This document shows positions 5,010 to 8,431 of a stretch of 8,431 nt of DNA, piece after piece. Below the pieces are notes generated by a model. The model did no database searches and was not told where the DNA came from. It saw nothing but the letters and a program-made list of their open reading frames with translations. The stretch's first letter is position 1, and the number at the start of each line of letters is the position of its first letter. The translations under genes were made by a program, and so were the position numbers. This stretch comes from Victivallales bacterium (GTDB lineage Bacteria > Verrucomicrobiota > Lentisphaeria > Oligosphaerales > Oligosphaeraceae), in assembly GCA_017543165.1 (NCBI GenBank), contig JAFYGL010000714.1, positions 1 through 8,431 on the forward strand, given 5' to 3'.

Positions 5010-8000
5010 ATGAAAATACTGCATATTGGAGATATACATCTAGGCTGCAAACTGGCCAATATTGAACGCAATGACGAGATAAAGAAGGTTTTTGATTTTT
5101 TGATTGAGACCATACGCCTGAAAGGCATAGAGGCAGTCCTGCTGGCGGGCGACGTATTTGACAATGGCGCGCCAAGAAGCGATACCCAGGCGTTGTATTA
5201 TCGTTTTCTGTTGCAAATGCAGCAGGCTGGATGCCGTCAGATTATCGTAATTGCAGGCAACCATGACAAGGCAGAATTCCTGGAAGCACCAAGTGGCTTG
5301 CTGAAAGAACTCAACATACACGTGCTGGGCACTGTGGAACAGGACAATCTGGAGCGGGAAGTGATAAGGCTTGGCAGGGAAGAGGCCCCTGCCGCGTATG
5401 TCTGCGCCGTGCCGTATCTGCGCAGTTCCGATGTAAGGAGGGAAATACAGGAAGGCGAAAGCAGCGAGAGCAAATCACTGGCGTATAAAAACGGCGTAAA
5501 AGAGCATTACCGCAAGGTATTTGCCATAGCGGACAGGATGCGGGCAGGACGCCCAATTCCCATTATTGGCATGGGTCATTTGCATGCACTGGGCGGTTCC
5601 TTTGGCAAGAATGATGAAAGGAATGTGGTCGGTGCCTTGGATGGGGTGGACTTGAAGGAATTTGGCACTGATTTTGACTATATGGCATTGGGCCATATAC
5701 ACAGGCCACAGTGCGTCGCTGGCAATGCCAAATGGTGCTATGCAGGCTCTGTCCTGCCCATGAGTTTCCAGGAGAACATGTATGCAACCCAGGCGATAAT
5801 CCTGGATACGGAGGATATGGAGCATCCCCAAGGCCTGGAATATCCAGAAGAATGCTTCCACAGGATGCAGATTGTAAAGGGGGACATGCCTGAACTGGAG
5901 AGGCAGCTGGATGAGTTGAAGGATGAGGACGTCTGGGTGAAGGCTGTCTATACTGGTGAGGAGGTGCTTCCCAACTGGGCGATTGATCTGCGCCTGAAAT
6001 TCAAGGACAACAAGATGCTCATTCTGGACACAGATGTGCAACGGAACGCCCCGATGACGCCCTCTGGACCAGGAAATGAGGGCAAGGATGACAACGAGGG
6101 TGACGAGCCGCCAAGCAGTCTTTCCCAAATGACGCCAGAGCAGGTGTTTTTGAATGAGCTGGATTCAAGGGGAGAGGTCACTGGCGAGGAGCAAAAGCAG
6201 GAATTGCTGCGCTTGTACAGGCAGGCACAGGGGGTAGTGCAGGATCCAAGCCAGCGCACGGAGGCGGCTGCGCAGCAAAAGAGGGGCACGTTCAGGTTCT
6301 TGCGGCTTTACATCAGGAATGTTAATTCACTGTATGGCGAGCATCTGATTGACTTTACCCAGTTCAAGGACGGCATCTTTCTTATCAGCGGTCCCACAGG
6401 CGCAGGAAAGACCAGCATTTTGGATGCGATATGCCTGGCCTTGTATGGAGAAACACCACGTGCGGGGGATATGACAGCCAGTAATGGCAGCCCCATCAGC
6501 GAGGGGCAGAACACCATGCAGGCGGAATTGAAATTCAGCATTGGTGCCGACGAATACTTGGCAAGCTTTGAACACAACAGGACAAAGGATGCAAAAAAGC
6601 AATTTAGGCAGCCTTCTCACATGCTCTACAAGAACGGCGTGCAAATGGATTGCAAGTCCAGCGAGGTTTCCAAGGAGATAGAAGCCCTGCTTGGCATGAA
6701 TATGCAGCAGTTCACACGTTGCGTGTTGCTGGCACAAGGCAGTTTTGATGCGTTCCTGAAGGAGAATGCCACCAATCGCGCCAACATACTAACAAAAATC
6801 ACGGGTACTGAAATCTACACTCGGATTGGCATCAAGATAAACGAGTGCTTCAAGACGGCAAAAGAGGACTACGAGGCGGCAAATAATCTATTGGAGGGCA
6901 TCAAACTGCTTTCAGGCGAGGAAGTCGCCGCTTTGAAGCAGGAATTATCCTCGGTTTCCCTGCAAATGGAAAGCATTGAAAAGCAGTTGAAGGGAAGCAC
7001 CGCAGTGGAGAATCTCTTCAATGAGCAGGAGAATCTGCGGCAGGAGGTGTATAATGGCGAAGTTGCCTTTGCCAGTGCGCTGGGCAGGAAAATCGTGGCG
7101 TTGCCAAAACTCAAGGTGGTGGCGGAGGCGCAACGTGCCCAAAATTGCCAGAGCGCATATTATGAATTGCAGAGCGGGCGTGCTGCATGTACGGATTGTG
7201 AACGTTTATGCGATAGGCTAAATGTTGCCCGGGCAGGCTTCGAGGCAAATCTAGGCAAGGCACGGGTTGAACAGGCGGACGCGACAAAGGCATACGATGA
7301 AAGGCGTAACTACCTTGAGGGGCAAAGAGCTGTCTTCAATGAAACCAGGACTTTGGATGCTCTGATTGCCGAGGGGAAAAGGCAATTGACAGCAGCGAAT
7401 GCTGCCTTGGCAAAGGCTCTTGGGGAACAACAGAAGGAGGACATTGCCTTCAAGTCAAAAGAAGAGGACTGGCTGGCGCAGGCTGGTCTGGCCGAAAAGG
7501 CGAGGAAATATGTTGAAGAGCATCCAGGCGATGACAGGCTGGCATTGCAGCAGGAGGCCTGGATATTGAAGTTCCAGCAGCTGGCAAAGGATGAGGAGGG
7601 TCTTGGGAAGAATGACAGGAAATTGCGCCAAGATGAGAAAAAACTCAATGAGGACAAGAAGAAATTGGAGCAATTGCTGAACGCATTGACTGCGCTTCAG
7701 GAGAAAATCAATGCAAAAGTGGCCGAGAAAAAGGAATTGGAAGGGCGCGTAAAATCATTGCTGGGGGACAGGACACTGGATGATATCAGGAATGCACTCC
7801 ATGCAGCGCAGACTTTGTACGATTTCTTCAAGGACAGGAAGCAGAGAGGAGCCTTGCTGGTGCCAGGCGAAGCATGTCCCCTGTGCGGTTCCACTTCGCA
7901 TCCATATTGCGAGGGGCTTGAGCCGCCAAGCCCAGCCGCATATAATATGGAGGCACAGGAATTGCGGAAGTGTCTTGATGAGGCAGCCGCCTGCCAGGGA

Positions 8001-8431
8001 AAAATCACCGCGTTGGATAAGGATATTCAGCCCTTGGAAACACAGAAGGCGGCGAACCAGGCAATATATGAAACCAATGAAGCTGGCTTGGCAGTGCGGG
8101 AGGGGGAAATAAGCAGGGGCAGGCTGGGCTTGGAAGAGGAAAGAGCCTCTTTGGAAAAGCAGTCCTCGTCCTTGACAGGGGAATTGTCCTCGCTTTTGCA
8201 GGTGGATTTTGCGGGGCGTGAAAAGTTGCTGGATGAGCTGGACAGGCGCATTAAGGAATTTGAGGCCGCAAAGAAGGACTTGTCCCTCCTTGAGCAAAAG
8301 CAGAATGAATATGAAAATGCCAGGTCTGCGCATGTCGCGAGTGCAGAGCATTTCAGCGCAAATGTCGCGAACAAGAAAAACGAGGTTTCAAAATTGTCAG
8401 GCGAGCTTGCTTCAAACACAAAACAGCGCCA
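5010..8431 (+). CDS. sbcD-sbcC: SbcD-SbcC fusion: Mre11-like nuclease joined to Rad50-like ATPase (3' truncated by window edge)
   Basis: One frame is open for 1140 codons from AUG 5010 to the window end. Residues 1 to about 410 are a full SbcD: GDIHLG (Asp8, His10), LLAGDVFD (Asp48), AGNHDK (84-87), GHLH (His190, His192), GHIH (His229, His231), and the SbcD C-terminal pattern as LSQMTPEQVF. An acidic low-complexity insert lies at about 350-370. About 15 residues later, FRFLRLYIRNVNSL (428 on) matches the very start of SbcC. Then come Walker A GPTGAGKT (461-468), LDAICLALYGETPR, the Q-loop region LLAQGSFDAFL (Gln576), TGTEIY (599-603), a coiled-coil arm, and the zinc hook CPLC (956-959) in CPLCGSTSHP, as in E. 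coli SbcC. The SbcC signature motif and Walker B lie beyond the window. SbcC and SbcD are normally separate subunits that cleave DNA hairpins and process double-strand ends. The AUG has no Shine-Dalgarno site. Confidence 0.94.
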   Translation, partial: MKILHIGDIHLGCKLANIERNDEIKKVFDFLIETIRLKGIEAVLLAGDVFDNGAPRSDTQALYYRFLLQMQQAGCRQIIVIAGNHDKAEFLEAPSGLLKELNIHVLGTVEQDNLEREVIRLGREEAPAAYVCAVPYLRSSDVRREIQEGESSESKSLAYKNGVKEHYRKVFAIADRMRAGRPIPIIGMGHLHALGGSFGKNDERNVVGALDGVDLKEFGTDFDYMALGHIHRPQCVAGNAKWCYAGSVLPMSFQENMYATQAIILDTEDMEHPQGLEYPEECFHRMQIVKGDMPELERQLDELKDEDVWVKAVYTGEEVLPNWAIDLRLKFKDNKMLILDTDVQRNAPMTPSGPGNEGKDDNEGDEPPSSLSQMTPEQVFLNELDSRGEVTGEEQKQELLRLYRQAQGVVQDPSQRTEAAAQQKRGTFRFLRLYIRNVNSLYGEHLIDFTQFKDGIFLISGPTGAGKTSILDAICLALYGETPRAGDMTASNGSPISEGQNTMQAELKFSIGADEYLASFEHNRTKDAKKQFRQPSHMLYKNGVQMDCKSSEVSKEIEALLGMNMQQFTRCVLLAQGSFDAFLKENATNRANILTKITGTEIYTRIGIKINECFKTAKEDYEAANNLLEGIKLLSGEEVAALKQELSSVSLQMESIEKQLKGSTAVENLFNEQENLRQEVYNGEVAFASALGRKIVALPKLKVVAEAQRAQNCQSAYYELQSGRAACTDCERLCDRLNVARAGFEANLGKARVEQADATKAYDERRNYLEGQRAVFNETRTLDALIAEGKRQLTAANAALAKALGEQQKEDIAFKSKEEDWLAQAGLAEKARKYVEEHPGDDRLALQQEAWILKFQQLAKDEEGLGKNDRKLRQDEKKLNEDKKKLEQLLNALTALQEKINAKVAEKKELEGRVKSLLGDRTLDDIRNALHAAQTLYDFFKDRKQRGALLVPGEACPLCGSTSHPYCEGLEPPSPAAYNMEAQELRKCLDEAAACQGKITALDKDIQPLETQKAANQAIYETNEAGLAVREGEISRGRLGLEEERASLEKQSSSLTGELSSLLQVDFAGREKLLDELDRRIKEFEAAKKDLSLLEQKQNEYENARSAHVASAEHFSANVANKKNEVSKLSGELASNTKQR

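Noticed and set aside
5475..6128. Minus-strand open frame of 217 codons opposite the SbcD portion
   Set aside because: Antisense to conserved SbcD motifs; no recognisable domain and no ribosome binding site.

Overview
The window is about 8.4 kb of roughly even base composition holding housekeeping and metabolic genes. No rRNA, tRNA, CRISPR array or transposase gene was found. Protein families, AUG starts, and a mix of one strong Shine-Dalgarno site (proA) with A-rich leaders lacking one point to a bacterium. The dispersed GC-rich palindromes and a GTCCAC heptamer array recall PVC-group genomes such as Verrucomicrobiota/Lentisphaerota, but this is a weak impression and nothing here settles the phylum.

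Layout. (a) 2-85, + strand: the last 27 codons of an unidentified protein with a highly charged tail. (b) 86-348: a convergent intergenic region dominated by a 75-bp inverted repeat (one mismatch) around a 62-bp spacer. (c) 349-2517 and 2559-3338, both - strand: a cytoplasmic GH31 glycoside hydrolase and, upstream of it, a glycerophosphodiester phosphodiesterase-family protein (GDPD), separated by 41 bp that contain a perfect GC-rich hairpin. (d) 3339-3573: an AT-rich divergent intergenic region with eight tandem copies of the heptamer WGTCCAC. (e) 3574-4839, + strand: proA, with a good ribosome binding site. (f) 4840-5009: an intergenic region carrying two and a half copies of the GTGGGCGCCG hairpin family, two of them as an inverted pair. 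(g) 5010 to the window end, + strand: one uninterrupted reading frame encoding a complete SbcD nuclease joined directly to SbcC, still open at the edge.

How the parts relate. The GDPD and GH31 genes may be co-transcribed; both are hydrolases that would yield small carbon compounds (glycerol phosphate, monosaccharides), but no pathway link is shown. ProA belongs to proline synthesis, and no proB or proC is visible beside it. SbcD-SbcC is a DNA repair nuclease that opens hairpins and processes double-strand ends.

The most notable finding is the in-frame SbcD-SbcC fusion. Other points are altered active-site motifs in the GH31 enzyme and the GDPD protein, and a hairpin plus A-rich leader shared by the GH31 and sbcD-sbcC start regions. 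The coexistence of long palindromes with a hairpin-cleaving nuclease is interesting, but any functional link is inference.
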